Counted from the stretch's first letter, positions 42,476-53,889 are shown. The stretch is 64,000 nt of DNA from an uncultured Candidatus Saccharibacteria bacterium (GCA_948288625.1 CAOHYA010000001.1:186001-250000); one strand, 5' to 3'. The notes: generated by a model from the letters alone, not told the origin. Translations and numbers: made by a program.

Positions 42476-42656
42476 TAGGGAGAGTTATGCCAGCAATACG
42501 AGTAATCTATTGCTGAAGCTAGGTCGGTCTTTTTGTTGTGTTGAGCTTACATAACAATATAGTTCTCATTCGTGAGAACAAGACGAAGTTCGAAAAAATC
42601 TCTATGTAAATATTTGAGACGATGATAAATTTGCACTACTAAGTTGTTAAAACAGG

Positions 42657-42688
42657 GAACCTCTCGTGAATACGGGAGGTTCTTTTTT
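42657..42688 (+). terminator. Terminator directly after the 16S processing stem
   Basis: GAACCTCTCGT/ACGGGAGGTTC followed by TTTTTT. It ends the 16S transcript before the tRNAs and the 23S gene. Confidence 0.9.
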
Positions 42689-42759
42689 GTCTATGCTTTG
42701 ATGAATGTATTTTTTATGGTTAGATGAAGGTGTTCCCAAGATGATTGGTGGTGATGAAA

Positions 42760-42954
42760 ATGGGAGAGAGTTACTATGACGATGCTGATGATCGTCGATG
42801 GAAGCGACAGGAGGCAGAGCTTCGTAAGCGTGAAGAACTCGCTAAGCGCGGATATGTACCTTCGGGCCATACGGGAATATGGAATCATGTACCCTGTGGT
42901 GCGGCTGTGTTTGCTCCGGATACGCATGATTCTGTGTGTCCGGCTGCTAAGTAG
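42760..42954 (+). CDS. Small Cys-containing protein (64 aa)
   Basis: MGESYYDDADDRRWKRQEAE starts the chain; the second half is GYVPSGHTGIWNHVPCGAAVFAPDTHDSVCPAAK, with two Cys and three His that could bind a metal. GGTGGTG lies 6 nt upstream. An ATG at 42754 is an alternative. No family. Confidence 0.5.
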   Translation: MGESYYDDADDRRWKRQEAELRKREELAKRGYVPSGHTGIWNHVPCGAAVFAPDTHDSVCPAAK

Positions 42955-43118
42955 CTGAAAGCGGAACTGACCATTCTTCGTCGCCGCCTTAGCACAACCT
43001 CGTAGCCACACGGTATAAGATGGCTCGCTGACCGAGAACGGTCACTTTCTATTAGGGGCCATTTACTCTTGTTATAAACGGGATTTTACGGTAGAATAAT
43101 ACAAGTTCTGTCAAAATT

Positions 43119-43195
43119 GGGGCAATAACTCAGTTGGCTAGAGTGTCTGCTTTGCAAGCAGGAAGTCCAGGGTTCGAGTCCCTGTTGCTCCACCA
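43119..43195 (+). tRNA. tRNA-Ala (TGC)
   Basis: Acceptor GGGGCAA/TTGCTCC, anticodon loop TTTGCAA giving TGC, T arm AGGG-TTCGAGT-CCCT, CCA encoded. Lies between 16S and 23S but outside the 16S transcript. Confidence 0.95.
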
Positions 43196-43285
43196 AGTAC
43201 GGGGTGAATCTGGCGAAAGTCAGAATCACTCCACCAGAACTCATTGTCGGTTTCGGCCGACGCACGAAAAACACCACGTATTCGT

Positions 43286-43362
43286 GGGCGATTAGCTCAG
43301 CTGGTTAGAGCGCGTCACTGATAATGACGAGGTCGGAGGTTCGAGTCCCTCATCGCCCACCA
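43286..43362 (+). tRNA. tRNA-Ile (GAT)
   Basis: Acceptor GGGCGAT/ATCGCCC, anticodon arm with CTGATAA giving GAT, CCA encoded. Sequences just outside, 43267-43280 and 43364-43377, are perfectly complementary over 14 bp and bracket the tRNA. Confidence 0.95.
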
Positions 43363-43363
43363 C

Positions 43364-43440
43364 TACGTGGTGTTTTTTTGGTTTTCTCGCTGAGGGCTCT
43401 TACGTGGTGTTTTTTGTTTTCTCGCTGAGGGCTTCTACGT
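43364..43440 (+). repeat. Tandem direct repeat after tRNA-Ile
   Basis: A unit of about 37 bp beginning TACGTGGTGTTTTTT and ending CTCGCTGAGGGC occurs twice (43364-43400, 43401-43435), with a third partial TACGT at 43436. Each unit has a T tract and may end transcription. Confidence 0.75.
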
Positions 43441-43465
43441 AATATTTTCTTTTTATAAAAAGTAA

Positions 43466-43514
43466 GACCCCGCATTCCTGCGAGGCCTTACGGCGCTACG
43501 AGCAGGGCGGGGTC
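43466..43514 (-). terminator. Long hairpin ending the small membrane gene
   Basis: GACCCCGC/GCGGGGTC outer stem with an inner CCTGC/GCAGG, overlapping the stop codon of the gene. On the minus strand a T-rich tail follows (CTTACTTTTT). Confidence 0.7.
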
Positions 43515-43773
43515 AGTCGGCCTGGTTGTTGATGATCATCTTGGTGATGGAGAAGGCGGCGATGACGGGAGCGGCGATCAGCACGATCGTGATGATCACG
43601 CCCATGAGTGTCGCGTTCTCCGGCGAAATGATCGACGAAGTCCATACGTACATGACAAGCATGATGAACACGGACATCGCACATGCTGCCAGCCAGATGC
43701 CGGCGATGGCGATACCTGCTCCAGTTGAAAGCCCGTTCTGCTGATACACCGTGGTATCTTCGTTTTTTCCCAA
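43513..43773 (-). CDS. Small two-helix membrane protein, single-gene unit
   Basis: About 86 residues from a TTG at 43773 (a GTG at 43749 is the alternative). Hydrophobic segments at about 18-44 and 56-80. The frame stays open to 44295 but that part is antisense to the deaminase and upstream of the promoter TTTACA, 17 nt, TACAAT (43814-43842), so it is rejected. Shine-Dalgarno is weak. Function unknown. Confidence 0.55.
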   Translation of the reverse strand: MGKNEDTTVYQQNGLSTGAGIAIAGIWLAACAMSVFIMLVMYVWTSSIISPENATLMGVIITIVLIAAPVIAAFSITKMIINNQAD

Positions 43774-43863
43774 TGAAAATCCAATCCGTAAAGAACAACT
43801 TGAGGTCTTATATATTGTATCACAATAATCAATATTTGTAAAGGTACAGGTATAATAAACCGT

Positions 43864-44319
43864 ATGCACGATTCCTTTTTCAAAGAAGCTCAAAAAATAG
43901 CTCAACAGGCTACCTGTCACCGCGCTCGCTGCGGTTCGGTAGTAGTCGCCAAGGACGGAACGATCATTGGGCGTGGCTTCAACGCCCCGCCGAACAACGA
44001 TGAATCGCAACGCATGTGCGACGCTGAACTCGACAAATCGATAAAGCAGAACAATGACAAAACCTGCTGCGTACACGCAGAGTGGAACGCAATTCTCAAT
44101 GCCTTGCAGCATAATGCCGACAAAATCAAAGGCTCGACCCTTTATTTCATGCGCGTCAATGTAGAAGGAGAGTTTACCGAAGCGGGTGATCCATATTGTA
44201 CGGTATGCAGCCGGCTCGCACTTCAGACGGGCATCGAAACCTTTGGCCTTTGGAACGGTGGTCCACAGATGATAGATACGAAAGAATACAACCAAAAATC
44301 GTACGCATATTATCGCTGA
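43864..44319 (+). CDS. Cytidine/deoxycytidylate deaminase-family protein
   Basis: 151 residues. Zinc motif CCVHAEWNAI (about 68-77; His and Glu) and PYCTVCSRLAL (Cys-x-x-Cys, about 109-119). Substrate could be dCMP or a base; dCMP deaminase supplies dUMP for thymidylate synthesis. TATAAT (43851-43856) is exactly 7 nt before the ATG. The promoter region overlaps that of the divergent small membrane gene. Confidence 0.85.
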   Translation: MHDSFFKEAQKIAQQATCHRARCGSVVVAKDGTIIGRGFNAPPNNDESQRMCDAELDKSIKQNNDKTCCVHAEWNAILNALQHNADKIKGSTLYFMRVNVEGEFTEAGDPYCTVCSRLALQTGIETFGLWNGGPQMIDTKEYNQKSYAYYR

Positions 44320-44662
44320 AATCTATTGCAAATAGGCTGCAAAAAGAGTACAATCAAATACATTAGGTTATGTTGTGTCAGCAACCTCTAACAACACGGG
44401 AGACAAATGCGAGGTCTCATCCGTCACGGAAAATTGGAAAAAATGTTCGAAAAATCCCTTGTACTTTACTAACCGGGGTGATATTATCGAAAAGCTGTCT
44501 TAGAAAAGACTTGAGCGTAGACCACATATACTAAGGTTATAGTATGTAGAAATGTGCTCTCAAGTTTGGAGTTGTGCACGTTGTTTAACAATTTATTGTA
44601 AGAAAATTTTTTTTAAGATTGACGGCAGAGTAGTTGGTTATTGCCAATTACTCGTTAAGTCA
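44320..44662 (+). promoter_or_regulatory. Two promoters and leader of the 23S-5S unit
   Basis: P1 is TTGCAA, 17 nt, TACAAT (44326-44354) and P2 is TTGTAC, 17 nt, TATTAT (44459-44487). A boxA-like TTGTTTAACAATTT lies near 44579-44592. CCAATTACTCGTTAAGTC (44644-44661) is complementary over 18 bp to 47994-48011, forming the pre-23S processing stem. Confidence 0.75.
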
Positions 44663-47949
<3,287 letters not shown>

Positions 47950-48194
47950 CTTATCATCGACGTTAAGCTTGTCTTAACTGAGGTGATGAGGTAGACTTAA
48001 CGAGTAATTGGTGAGAATCAAGCATTCATATGAATGTACGAATTTCACTTAAGACGTCAATTTTATTAACATCTTACGATAAAACACCGATACAATAGTT
48101 TCATATCCGAAAGGGTACGAGGTATTGGCATCGAAGCAAGGTTTTCCGGCCCACTGATTTGTTATATCAGCACAAAGCGCTCGTGAAGCCTTAC

Positions 48195-48303
48195 TTCGGT
48201 GCCCATGGCGCTGAGGAAATACCTGTTCCCATTCCGAACACAGAAGTCAAGCTCAGTAGCGGCGATTATACTGCCACAAGTGGGAAACTAGCACGGTGCC
48301 GAA
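48195..48303 (+). rRNA. rrf: 5S ribosomal RNA
   Basis: The ends TTCGGTGCC and GGTGCCGAA pair. The inner ACCTGTTCCCATTCCGAACACAG is the conserved loop. 109 nt. Followed by terminator at 48308. Confidence 0.93.
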
Positions 48304-48307
48304 TTAT

Positions 48308-48338
48308 AAAAAAGCTATCCGAGTAGGATAGCTTTTTT
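48308..48338 (+). terminator. rRNA operon terminator
   Basis: AAAAAAGCTATCC/GGATAGCTTTTTT with a 5-nt loop. Confidence 0.95.
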
Positions 48339-48384
48339 CTTTGGCGTAAACTGCTTGTGGTAGACTCATGGTAAAATAGAAAAG

Positions 48385-50301
48385 ATGGATAAAAACACTC
48401 CTAAGACACACATAAAAAAGCTTTATGGCAAACTACCGTTACCGGCATGGATCGGTATCGTAGCAGTGCTCGTTCTTGGGGTGTCATATGGTCTTATCTT
48501 CGGCGTTGCTAAAAAAGTACAGTTTTCATATGCCGGTGAAACCTGCGTACAGCAACTCGTGCTCTTTCCATCGTCTCAAACGGGTTCTTCCAATGCGTTT
48601 GAGGTTCAGGTAAAAGGCACGCTCGGTATTGGTTCGTTCGACTATGCGGCCACAAAGGTGTGCGTTTCCCCTAGGCAAGCACCGGAAAAAGGTACCTATC
48701 CAGCCTCATTGGGCCTATTCGGCGGTTCGTTTCTCGCGAAGCAATTTACAGTACAGGTAGGTGATGCGCCGGTGGCGCGCATTGCCGATATTGCCGAAAA
48801 ATCGATATCAACGGCCTTGCCGCTTAAAATCAGCCTGTCTCAACCTGACGCTATTCACTCATATTCTTTAGCGATGAACGATAAGGTGACGAAATGCCAA
48901 AACGAGAAATCCAACCTTACCTGTAACGTGGCCGATTTAGGTTTGAAACCAGGTACTGAATATACCGCATCGCTCATGCGGAGTTTTAATAATTCAGTCG
49001 CCGAAAAGGTCGTTGAGGGCAAAATCGCGACATTACTACCGATCGTCTTGCAAAGCGCAACGTTAAGCGAGGCGAAGGTACTCTACGATACGCCGAAAGA
49101 GTTCAGCTATACCTTTGATAAGCCGTTAGAAAAGGCCGAAGTTCAACTGGAACAAAAGGCTGGTGATACTCCCCAAAAGATTGTTACATCAACACGAGTC
49201 GAGGGCGCGACCTTGTTCGTGACGCTTGCTTCGGAACTCGCTCGTAAGAGCACTTATACGCTTACGGTCCAACAAGCTGTTGCCGAAGGCGGCAATACGT
49301 TAGATGCGCCCGTCGTAACGAACTTCTCGACATCCGGCGGTCCAAAGCCTCGAGCGGTGTCTGTCGGCGGTACAGGGGTGCCACAAGCTGCGAAAATTGT
49401 CGTGACGCTTGATCAACCGGTGAAAGCGGGGACTGATATCGCCAAGTTTGCTCGAGTTGAAGGGATCGGCGGGAATGTGGCGCTGCGTTCACCGACCGAG
49501 CTGGTGTATAGCGTTCAAGGTGGCCTTTGCCAGGCGTTTAGCCTCATATTTACCAAGGGCGCGCCAAGCGGAAGCAACAGCGAAGTATCGGAAGATTGGA
49601 AATTCGACGCGCGAACCATTTGCGGTACTTCGTCGGTAATCGGACATTCGGTAAAAGGCCGCGCCATTACCGCTCACTATTTTGGCAACGGGAACAAAAC
49701 AATCTTATTTACCGGTGGTATCCATGGCTCCGAGAAAAGCGCTTATACGACGATGCAAGCATGGGTTGATCACCTTATGAGCAATGGCTATAAAATTCCC
49801 GCCGACAAACGTGTAGTGGTCGTGCCAAATACGAACCCTGACGGTATCGCCGCCGGCACCCGGTATAGCGCGACCAACGTAAACCTTGGTCGTAATTTCC
49901 CGACGGCCAACTGGAAGGCCGATATCGAAACCGCCAGCGGCGTGCAGAAGAACGGGGGCGGTACGAGCGCCGGGTCCGAACCGGAAGCAAAGGCACTCAT
50001 CAACCTTACGCGTAAGCTGCGTCCTCGCCTCGAAGTGTCATACCATGCGCAAGGTCGGTTAGTGGGCGCGAACAAGTTTGGTGATTCGGTCTCCATCGGA
50101 AACGTGTACGCCTCAATGGTAGGGTATCGTACCATGTTTACGGATGCCGAAGCGGTAATGGGATACCCGATGACCGGTGAATACGAAGACTGGATGGGCG
50201 AAGAAATGGGCATTCCTGCCATTTTGATCGAGTTGCCCTCACACTCCGGCAACTACTTAAATAGTCAGCTGAGCGCGCTGTTCCGTATGCTCTCGGTGTA
50301 A
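48385..50301 (+). CDS. Membrane-anchored M14 zinc carboxypeptidase
   Basis: 638 residues. A cytoplasmic basic N-terminus and one transmembrane helix (about 21-43) lead to an extracytoplasmic region of about 380 residues with Big/FN3-like repeats (SATLSEAKVLYDTPKEFSYTFDKPLEKAEV). The last 230 residues are an M14 peptidase: zinc ligands in GGIHGSE and SYHAQG, substrate-binding NVNLGRNFP and the catalytic Glu in AILIELPSHSG. It resembles murein-peptide amidases and should trim wall peptides outside the membrane. TAAAAT (48372-48377) is exactly 7 nt before the ATG. Followed by a VanY-like gene. Confidence 0.87.
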   Translation: MDKNTPKTHIKKLYGKLPLPAWIGIVAVLVLGVSYGLIFGVAKKVQFSYAGETCVQQLVLFPSSQTGSSNAFEVQVKGTLGIGSFDYAATKVCVSPRQAPEKGTYPASLGLFGGSFLAKQFTVQVGDAPVARIADIAEKSISTALPLKISLSQPDAIHSYSLAMNDKVTKCQNEKSNLTCNVADLGLKPGTEYTASLMRSFNNSVAEKVVEGKIATLLPIVLQSATLSEAKVLYDTPKEFSYTFDKPLEKAEVQLEQKAGDTPQKIVTSTRVEGATLFVTLASELARKSTYTLTVQQAVAEGGNTLDAPVVTNFSTSGGPKPRAVSVGGTGVPQAAKIVVTLDQPVKAGTDIAKFARVEGIGGNVALRSPTELVYSVQGGLCQAFSLIFTKGAPSGSNSEVSEDWKFDARTICGTSSVIGHSVKGRAITAHYFGNGNKTILFTGGIHGSEKSAYTTMQAWVDHLMSNGYKIPADKRVVVVPNTNPDGIAAGTRYSATNVNLGRNFPTANWKADIETASGVQKNGGGTSAGSEPEAKALINLTRKLRPRLEVSYHAQGRLVGANKFGDSVSIGNVYASMVGYRTMFTDAEAVMGYPMTGEYEDWMGEEMGIPAILIELPSHSGNYLNSQLSALFRMLSV

Positions 50302-50322
50302 CGTGTCTGGTAGTATGAATAT

Positions 50323-51198
50323 ATGAAGTTGGGAAGAAATCTTAAGCGTCAACGAGGCAACAGGATTGTTGTTCTTAGCTTAGTCCTCACCCTACTTACC
50401 GGGCTTGGGATTGGTGGATTCTGGCTATATAAAGAGGTTACCTTGGCGGAGAAACGCCAACAGGCGAATGAAACGATCCGACTCGCCGATGCTCGCTTGG
50501 CGGAAATTGAAGCCAAGAAGAAAGAGCCGGTCTATGTGACCTTGCCCGGTGCCGAAAAAATACGTGCCCCAGCTGAAAACTACGAGGATCCGACCAACAT
50601 CTGGACCTTGGTGAATAAAGAGCGGGCTATTCCTATCGATTATGAATCATCCGAACTGATCAAAACGGCGCTCCCGACTCGCACGAATTCAACTCCGAAC
50701 GAAAAGCGAGTCCGTAAAATCATAGAAGGCCCGTTGACGCAGTTATTTGCCGATGCTCAAAAAGATGGCCATGCACTGATGATTGGAAGCGCCTATCGAT
50801 CAGCCGATACGCAAGAACAGTTGTTCAACACCTATGTTGCCCGGGTAGGATACGACCAGGCGAACAGATACAGTGCTCACCCCGGCCATAGCGAACACCA
50901 AACAGGCCTGGCGGTCGATATCAGTACCGTCTCGCAGCAGTGTTACTTGGCGGAATGCTTCATAGGCACCGCCGATGGTCTGTGGTTGGCTGAGAACGCC
51001 TACAAATACGGGTTTACCTTGCGCTATCCTAAAGGAAAAGAAGACATTACGGGATATAATTTCGAACCGTGGCATTATCGGTACGTAGGGATCGATTTGG
51101 CGACCGCCCTTCATACCAGTGGATTGACCCTCGATCAAGCATGGCCATATTTGGAAACGGCACTGCGGACATTACGGGAGAATCGAGCCGTTAAATAA
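50323..51198 (+). CDS. D-alanyl-D-alanine carboxypeptidase, VanY/M15 family
   Basis: 291 residues. A membrane anchor (about 15-38), then an M15B domain: SAYRSADTQEQLF, HPGHSEHQTGLAVDIS (zinc ligands His and Asp) and EPWHYRYVG (third His). It removes the terminal D-Ala from the wall peptide. TAGTAT (50311-50316, TGG in front) is 6 nt before the ATG. It pairs with the M14 peptidase upstream as a wall-trimming module and ends at a strong hairpin. Confidence 0.9.
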   Translation: MKLGRNLKRQRGNRIVVLSLVLTLLTGLGIGGFWLYKEVTLAEKRQQANETIRLADARLAEIEAKKKEPVYVTLPGAEKIRAPAENYEDPTNIWTLVNKERAIPIDYESSELIKTALPTRTNSTPNEKRVRKIIEGPLTQLFADAQKDGHALMIGSAYRSADTQEQLFNTYVARVGYDQANRYSAHPGHSEHQTGLAVDISTVSQQCYLAECFIGTADGLWLAENAYKYGFTLRYPKGKEDITGYNFEPWHYRYVGIDLATALHTSGLTLDQAWPYLETALRTLRENRAVK

Positions 51199-51246
51199 CT
51201 GTCTCTATAGTAATATTGATTACGGATCTTTCTAAAAGGGTCCTAT

Positions 51247-51283
51247 AAAAAAACGACCTATCTCGCAGATAAGGTCGTTTTTT
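51247..51283. terminator. Terminator after the VanY-like gene
   Basis: AAAACGACCT/AGGTCGTTTT with an internal ATCT/AGAT extension and T6. Confidence 0.9.
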
Positions 51284-51457
51284 CATGCCTGCGTGGTGGT
51301 GCAGGGCCTTTTATGAATCTTGTCTGTTTTTGGATAAGATTCAAACAGGTGCGTATTTATAATATCCCACCAGGCGGATATGTGCAACGGTAGCATAAAC
51401 ATTTTTTGCTCATTTTGACAATGAATATTAGATAACAAAAAAACGCTTGTGTAAAAC
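51284..51457. other. Short gene-free spacer
   Basis: No supported ORF. AATCTTGTCTGTTTT and AAGATTCAAACAGG are partly complementary (51313-51350). Minus-strand frames of 18 and 39 codons start near 51400 but have neither a promoter nor a Shine-Dalgarno that I trust. Confidence 0.4.
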
Positions 51458-51588
51458 TTGACATAAAGCATAAGCTATGCTACTATTGTTTCATACACAT
51501 TTCGAGGTTATATCGTATGTGAGGTAGTAATGAGGGTTTCCACGCCAAAAGGCATGTGGAAACCTTTTTAATTTGGAGGATAAATCCT
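51458..51588 (+). promoter_or_regulatory. Promoter and leader with terminator hairpin and leader peptide, KGG gene
   Basis: TTGACA, 17 nt, TACTAT (51458-51486) starts a leader of about 95 nt. GAGGTAGTA then ATG (51530) opens a 13-codon frame, MRVSTPKGMWKPF, ending TAA at 51569-51571. That frame runs through the hairpin GGTTTCCAC/GTGGAAACC (51535-51543, 51556-51564) with TTTTT after it, which has the form of an intrinsic terminator. The GGAGGA of the KGG gene follows. The layout fits attenuation or translation coupling. Confidence 0.6.
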
Positions 51589-51783
51589 ATGGCAGGAACA
51601 AAAGCAGGCGGCCAAAAGGCTGCACGAAAGAACCTAGAACGCGACCCTAACTTCTACGCAAAAATCGGTAGCAAGGGTGGCAAAAACGGTCACACTGGTG
51701 GATTTGCAGCGAACCCCGACCTTGCGCGTATCGCAGGTGCAAAGGGTGGACGCATTTCACGTCGCCGTAAAACAGCCGCTTAA
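51589..51783 (+). CDS. KGG-repeat stress-type protein
   Basis: 64 residues: MAGTKAGGQKAARKNLERD, then FYAKIGSKGGKNGHTGGF and RIAGAKGGRISRRR. The GSKGG and GAKGG motifs mark the GsiB/con-10-like stress-induced family, hydrophilic proteins made in quantity under stress. The start with GGAGGA 8 nt upstream is preferred to the frame start at 51556. A terminator follows. Confidence 0.85.
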   Translation: MAGTKAGGQKAARKNLERDPNFYAKIGSKGGKNGHTGGFAANPDLARIAGAKGGRISRRRKTAA

Positions 51784-51798
51784 TCTAAGCGAACATAT

Positions 51799-51829
51799 AA
51801 AAACTCCCGTTCTTAGAGCGGGAGTTTTT
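51799..51829. terminator. Bidirectional terminator
   Basis: AAAAACTCCCG/CGGGAGTTTTT between the KGG gene and the convergent metallopeptidase gene. Confidence 0.93.
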
Positions 51830-52280
51830 GTTTGTAGCGGCGTAGTTCGCAGATGCGAGCTTCATTGACGCGCCATTGCGCCGTGCAAGCGGGGCAGGCA
51901 TAGGTATCCTTACCGGTTTGATATCCTGTCGCCGAGCAGGTAACGCAGGTGCTTCGCGCATGCAACCAATCGCGATAGGTGTCGAGGTGTTCCTCGGCAA
52001 CATCTTCCTTGAGCGGGTAGTGGTAATGCTCGGCAAGTTCTTTTGCCCTGTCCCAAGCAGCTGCTTCCATAGCCAGTAGTTCGACGTCACGTCTATAGTC
52101 TTGGTGATCAAGCAAGCCATGTGCCACTTCGTGTAACAACAGGGCTTTTACTTGTGGTCCTTGGCTATCGTAAAATACCGTTTTCGTTTCCGGGGTCCAT
52201 ACGAAAGTAGCGCTCGGCATGAAATGAATGTCAGGATAATCGGTTTTTAGTTTATGCAGTAGCGATGAGGTCGAGCGCAT
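51813..52280 (-). CDS. Zinc metallopeptidase with C-terminal zinc ribbon
   Basis: 155 residues. LLLHEVAHGLLDHQDYRRDVE contains HExxH (about 51-55) plus a downstream Asp or Glu. The last 50 residues carry CVTCSATG and CPACTAQW, a zinc ribbon. It could be of the SprT or ImmA type; the fold cannot be chosen from sequence alone. The ATG lies inside the last 29 nt of the ROK gene in another frame, so translation is probably coupled. Confidence 0.78.
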   Translation of the reverse strand: MRSTSSLLHKLKTDYPDIHFMPSATFVWTPETKTVFYDSQGPQVKALLLHEVAHGLLDHQDYRRDVELLAMEAAAWDRAKELAEHYHYPLKEDVAEEHLDTYRDWLHARSTCVTCSATGYQTGKDTYACPACTAQWRVNEARICELRRYKQKLPL

Positions 52281-53067
52281 AGTAGTAACATCCGTAAATT
52301 ACCGCTTGTTCGGGATGAGCGGCTTGGTAAAACTTTGGAAGGGGAATGTGATCAGGTAATTTCTCGCGCAGGATAGCTTTGAGGTCGGTGCCGTACTGGT
52401 CGAAATAGGTGCCGATACTACCGCCGATAATGATGCAATCGGGTTGAAGAATAGGGATGACGGCCAAAAAACCACGACTAATACGATCGGCGATTTGGTG
52501 CCAGGTGCGCTTACTTTTGATGTCTTTCGCGAACTTTCCGTACGTGTTGTAGATTGCCTTACCTGAGGCAAAACTTTCCCATTCACGAACGAGGCCGTCG
52601 AACTCGATGAGGGCACGGCCAGCTTCGCTATAGCGGAGCGCCGGGTCGATTTTACCTTCGGTGATGATACCACTGCCGATGCCGGTACTGACCGTTACGT
52701 ACAATGAACACGCCGGCATGGGCTTAAGTTGTCTAGTTTCGGCTAAGCCGGCAAGGTTGGCGTCGTTATCGACGTATAATGGCGCTCCGCCAAGAATGCC
52801 TTTGAGCTCGCCGGCTACATCAAAATTTTTCCATTTCAAATTATTGCACCACACGGCAACGCCATTTTTTACCGTCCCCGGAATACCGATGACGATAGCA
52901 TCTACCTTGCGCTGACCGAATAAAATATCAAGGTGATACTTTAGTTGTTCGATATATTCAGAAGTTTTTTGCGGGGTAGGAAACTTATACTCGGTCGTTA
53001 TTTTACCGGCTTCGGTATAGCCGGCTATCAACGTTTTTGTTCCCCCTGTATCCACCGCGACAATCAT
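52252..53067 (-). CDS. ROK-family sugar kinase
   Basis: 271 residues. ATP-binding VDTGGTKTLIAGY at the N-terminus, IGIPGTV, YVDNDANLAGLAE (catalytic Asp), TVSTGIGSGII, and CIIIGGSIG. The cysteine-rich zinc motif of typical ROK glucokinases is absent. It probably phosphorylates a hexose. On the minus strand TAAACT with TGC in front (53074-53079) is 6 nt before the ATG (leaderless). Confidence 0.88.
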   Translation of the reverse strand: MIVAVDTGGTKTLIAGYTEAGKITTEYKFPTPQKTSEYIEQLKYHLDILFGQRKVDAIVIGIPGTVKNGVAVWCNNLKWKNFDVAGELKGILGGAPLYVDNDANLAGLAETRQLKPMPACSLYVTVSTGIGSGIITEGKIDPALRYSEAGRALIEFDGLVREWESFASGKAIYNTYGKFAKDIKSKRTWHQIADRISRGFLAVIPILQPDCIIIGGSIGTYFDQYGTDLKAILREKLPDHIPLPKFYQAAHPEQAVIYGCYYYALDLIATA

Positions 53068-53184
53068 GGATTCAGTTTAGCATGTCGGACTAGCCAAAAG
53101 AAGCCGATTGGCGCAAACGGGAGCTCATTGTCTCAGCCTAAGCTTAAAAGCTTCATATTTTTGATTGGATTTTTCTGGTCGAAG

Positions 53185-53291
53185 GAGTTCCCCCGGCTTG
53201 GCGACGAACCTCTGCAGCCCGAGTATTTTAAGGCCGTATACCCCAAAAAATACCCGGAGCGAAGCCGTTCGTCGCCAAGCCGGGGGAACTC
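53185..53291. repeat. Structured repeat element, copy 2
   Basis: Outer arms 53185-53208 and 53268-53291 are complementary over 24 bp with no mismatch. Inside: CCTCTGCAGCCCGAG (53209-53223) and CCCGGAGCGAAGCCG (53253-53267), identical to copy 1. The inner stem is GTATTTT/AAAATAC (53223-53229, 53247-53253), different from copy 1. The loop holds GGCCGTATACC. It lies between the divergent ROK and LPxTG genes. Confidence 0.85.
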
Positions 53292-53347
53292 TACTTGGCA
53301 CAGAGGTACATAAGGGGTACAATGAAACTAATAAAAGGAGATGTACC

Positions 53348-53740
53348 ATGGCGATACGACAAGTAACGCGAGCGGGTGTGGGGCTCGTGGTGGGAATCAT
53401 AATTATAGCGCTATTAGTATTTGGTGGGCTCTGGCTCGTCAATCAACGTGGTGAACAAGCGCGCCGAGAAGAAGCAATCAACATAGCCGATGAACAGCTA
53501 CGAGCTGACAGCGATCAAGACATCGCGATCGATACGAATACCGATACGGCACCGGCCGAAGAATCACAGCCACAAGAAACGACGCCGACCACCCAACCAA
53601 GTAATACTGCGGCTGCGCCCGAGGCTACCACGGCCACCGAACTACCCCAAACCGGTCCTGGGGTCGGTCCGTTCGTAATGGTCGGTATACTGGCCTTCGC
53701 GGTCGGATCATTTATCCATTCTCGTAAGCTCGTCGCCTAA
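53348..53740 (+). CDS. Short LPxTG-anchored surface protein
   Basis: 130 residues. MAIRQVTRAGVG and a hydrophobic helix (about 10-32) are followed by an acidic, Thr/Pro/Glu-rich spacer (AADSDQ-type) and LPQTGPGVGPFVMVGILAFAVGSFIHSRKLVA, a sorting signal with membrane segment and basic end. Probably displayed on the wall by sortase. GGAG is 7 nt before the ATG; the frame upstream (to 53165) reads through the structured repeat and is excluded. GGGTACAAT upstream is a likely -10. Confidence 0.82.
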   Translation: MAIRQVTRAGVGLVVGIIIIALLVFGGLWLVNQRGEQARREEAINIADEQLRADSDQDIAIDTNTDTAPAEESQPQETTPTTQPSNTAAAPEATTATELPQTGPGVGPFVMVGILAFAVGSFIHSRKLVA

Positions 53741-53763
53741 CCGGCGTGGTATGTCGCGGCGTT

Positions 53764-53792
53764 TTGACTTATCTCTGTATCTGAGGTAAAAT
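53764..53792 (+). promoter_or_regulatory. rpsA promoter
   Basis: TTGACT, 17 nt, TAAAAT. Confidence 0.75.
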
Positions 53793-53889
53793 AGAGGTAA
53801 TCGATGAGGTGGTTCGAATAACCCCGTGTTACACTGTGTTATTTTATCGCCTCCGAAATATATTTAAGAAGGGAGTCTGAAAAAGACTT

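Noticed and set aside
43774..44295. Long N-terminal extension of the small minus-strand membrane gene
   Set aside because: It is antisense to the deaminase gene and upstream of the promoter at 43814-43842.
51283..51471. 62-codon minus-strand frame between the VanY and KGG genes
   Set aside because: No trusted start; begins inside the KGG promoter. A shorter 39-codon version is possible but unsupported.
53165..53347. Upstream frame of the short LPxTG protein
   Set aside because: It reads through the structured repeat and has low protein-like character.
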